NCBI GenBank assembly: GCA_013286985.1
Contig: JABDEQ010000098.1
Location: 1 to 7,908 of the forward strand
Direction of reading: 5' to 3'
Length of the DNA: 7,908 nt
Origin: Bacteroidota bacterium
Lineage (GTDB): Bacteria > Bacteroidota > Bacteroidia > Sphingobacteriales > Sphingobacteriaceae
The notes below the pieces were generated by a model. That model ran no database searches. It was given only the letters and a program-made list of their open reading frames with translations, and was not told the DNA's origin. Shown one piece after another: positions 6,691 through 7,908 of this stretch. Position 1 is the first letter of the stretch. The number at the start of each line of letters is the position of its first letter. The translations under genes were made by a program, and so were the position numbers.

Positions 6691-7908
6691 TTAGTTTAAT
6701 TCACCGCTTTGAATCATTTTGTAAATTGTACTCTTGCCAATATCAAGTGCCTGGGCAGTGGCAATTACATCATCATTGTATTTTTTAAGATATATTTTAA
6801 TAATCTCGCATGTTTGTTCACGCAAGGTTTTGCCATCCATTACAAATACATCATCTTTTTGGGTTGAGTTAAAGGTAATGTCATCTGCCTTAATTTCGTT
6901 ATTGTCACACATCACGGCTGCTAAATCAATTATGGCTTTTAGCTCCCTCACATTTCCGGGGAAGCGGTAATTCAATAATTTGTTTTTTGCTTCCTGTAAT
7001 ATGGTTATGGCGCCCATTTTATTTTGCCTGGCAAAGTCATCAGCAAAGTGCTTTGCAAGAATTAATATATCATTTCCACGTTGTCTTAATGGTGGCAGCT
7101 CAATTGGTAAACCGATTATCCGATAATAAAGATCTTCCCTGAAATTTCCTTTTTTAACTTCCTCTGCCAGGTTTTTATGAGTAGCCACAATTACGCGGAT
7201 ATCCAATTTGATTTTTTCGTTGCCACCAACTCTTACTACTTCACGTTCCTGCAAAACGCGTAATATTTTGCTTTGAACGGCTAAATCAAGTTCAGCAATC
7301 TCATCCAAAAAAATGGTACCGCCGTTGGCCTCTTCAAATTTGCCTGTTTTACGGGATATGGCACCGGTAAAGGCTCCTTTTTCATATCCAAACAGTTCGC
7401 TTTCAATTAATTCGCGTGGTATTGCAGCCATGTTTACCGGTACAAAAGCCTTTTTTTTACGGTCTCCATTATAATGTATGCCCTTTGCAACCACTTCTTT
7501 TCCTGTGCCGGTTTCGCCTGTGATGGATACGTTTATATTTGTTTTGGATGCCTTTTCCATCATTGCAAAAATCTTCTTTAAAGCATCACTCTGCCCGATA
7601 ATAGTTTTTTCAAACGAAAACTTTTGTCCAAGCTCTTCCCGCAGTGTTTCCACTTCTTTTTTTAATGATTGTGTTTCCCGTATTTTGATAATACTGTTCC
7701 ATAACAAATCTTTGGTCGATTCATCTTTTACCAGGTAATCACTAACTCCCATCTTTAACAAACTAACAGCCACGGCAATATTCTCCTGCGAACTTATCAT
7801 GATAACCGGAATCTGAGAATTTACTTCCCTTATCTTTTGATAAAGCTTGTCGCCAAGCATATCCGGCAGTGAAAAATCAAGGGTTATTAAATCGGGTTGC
7901 AGGTGTAA
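6691..7908 (-). CDS. Sigma-54-dependent response regulator, NtrC family (5' end outside window)
   Basis: An enhancer-binding activator that, when phosphorylated, should remodel sigma-54 RNA polymerase. The frame stays open to base 7908, giving 405 visible residues. The ATG at 7860 is internal, because the receiver phosphoacceptor lies upstream of it: Asp11 (bases 7876-7878) in ITLDFSLPD. REC continues with switch Ser39 and Lys61, followed by Asp rather than Pro. The AAA+ domain (about 100-330) has Walker A GETGTGKE (131-138), an intact GAFTGA sigma-54 contact loop (178-183), Walker B FLDE (200-203) and the arginine-bearing FREDLYYR (256-263). GNVREL (318-323) lies in the lid region. A Fis-type helix-turn-helix ends the protein (about 381-405). 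The first 50 or so residues of REC are missing. It points the same way as the kinase operon, 145 bp upstream, and is a plausible output for it. The regulon is unknown; no convincing -24/-12 site is seen in the gap. Confidence 0.95.
   Translation of the reverse strand, partial: LHLQPDLITLDFSLPDMLGDKLYQKIREVNSQIPVIMISSQENIAVAVSLLKMGVSDYLVKDESTKDLLWNSIIKIRETQSLKKEVETLREELGQKFSFEKTIIGQSDALKKIFAMMEKASKTNINVSITGETGTGKEVVAKGIHYNGDRKKKAFVPVNMAAIPRELIESELFGYEKGAFTGAISRKTGKFEEANGGTIFLDEIAELDLAVQSKILRVLQEREVVRVGGNEKIKLDIRVIVATHKNLAEEVKKGNFREDLYYRIIGLPIELPPLRQRGNDILILAKHFADDFARQNKMGAITILQEAKNKLLNYRFPGNVRELKAIIDLAAVMCDNNEIKADDITFNSTQKDDVFVMDGKTLREQTCEIIKIYLKKYNDDVIATAQALDIGKSTIYKMIQSGELN

Noticed and set aside
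7858..7860. ATG as the true start of the sigma-54 activator
   Set aside because: The frame is open upstream to the window edge and encodes the conserved receiver phosphoacceptor motif.

Overview
The window (about 7.9 kb, AT-rich) is a dense block of intracellular two-component signalling genes. The style points to Bacteroidota, probably a Sphingobacteriales/Chitinophagales/Flavobacteriia-type soil or aquatic bacterium. The reasons are soluble multi-PAS hybrid kinases, weak or absent Shine-Dalgarno sequences, near-zero gene spacing, and sigma-54 activators whose receiver ends in 'VKDE' instead of 'KP'. This assignment is an inference from style; no phylogenetic marker gene is present.

Layout: (1) at the left edge, on the + strand, the C-terminal part of a receiver (REC) domain protein ends at 286. 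(2) A 139-bp convergent gap, 287-425, holds one or two weak terminator-like hairpins. (3) A tight minus-strand operon runs from 6545 down to 426. Its order is a 1156-aa hybrid kinase (five PAS, HisKA, HATPase, REC, HPt), then a 380-aa FIST-domain sensor after 5 bp, then a 499-aa hybrid kinase with no recognisable sensor domain after 1 bp. (4) A 145-bp gap, 6546-6690, holds a long interrupted palindrome and a smaller inverted repeat around the kinase start. (5) A minus-strand NtrC-type sigma-54 activator (REC, AAA+, Fis-type HTH) runs off the right edge; its reading frame stays open to base 7908, so the ATG at 7860 is internal.

How the parts may fit together (inference): none of the visible proteins has a membrane segment or signal peptide, so the inputs are cytoplasmic. 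The FIST protein probably acts as a sensor in trans for the sensorless kinase encoded directly after it, as in the known NosP-NahK pairs. The large PAS kinase carries the only visible HPt domain, so it could run a His-Asp-His relay from H671 to D962 to H1098. From there phosphate could pass to the neighbouring sigma-54 activator or to the receiver at the left edge. The partnership between kinases and regulators is suggested only by proximity.

No RNA genes, mobile elements, CRISPR arrays or origins were seen. No gene-free stretch exceeds 300 bases.
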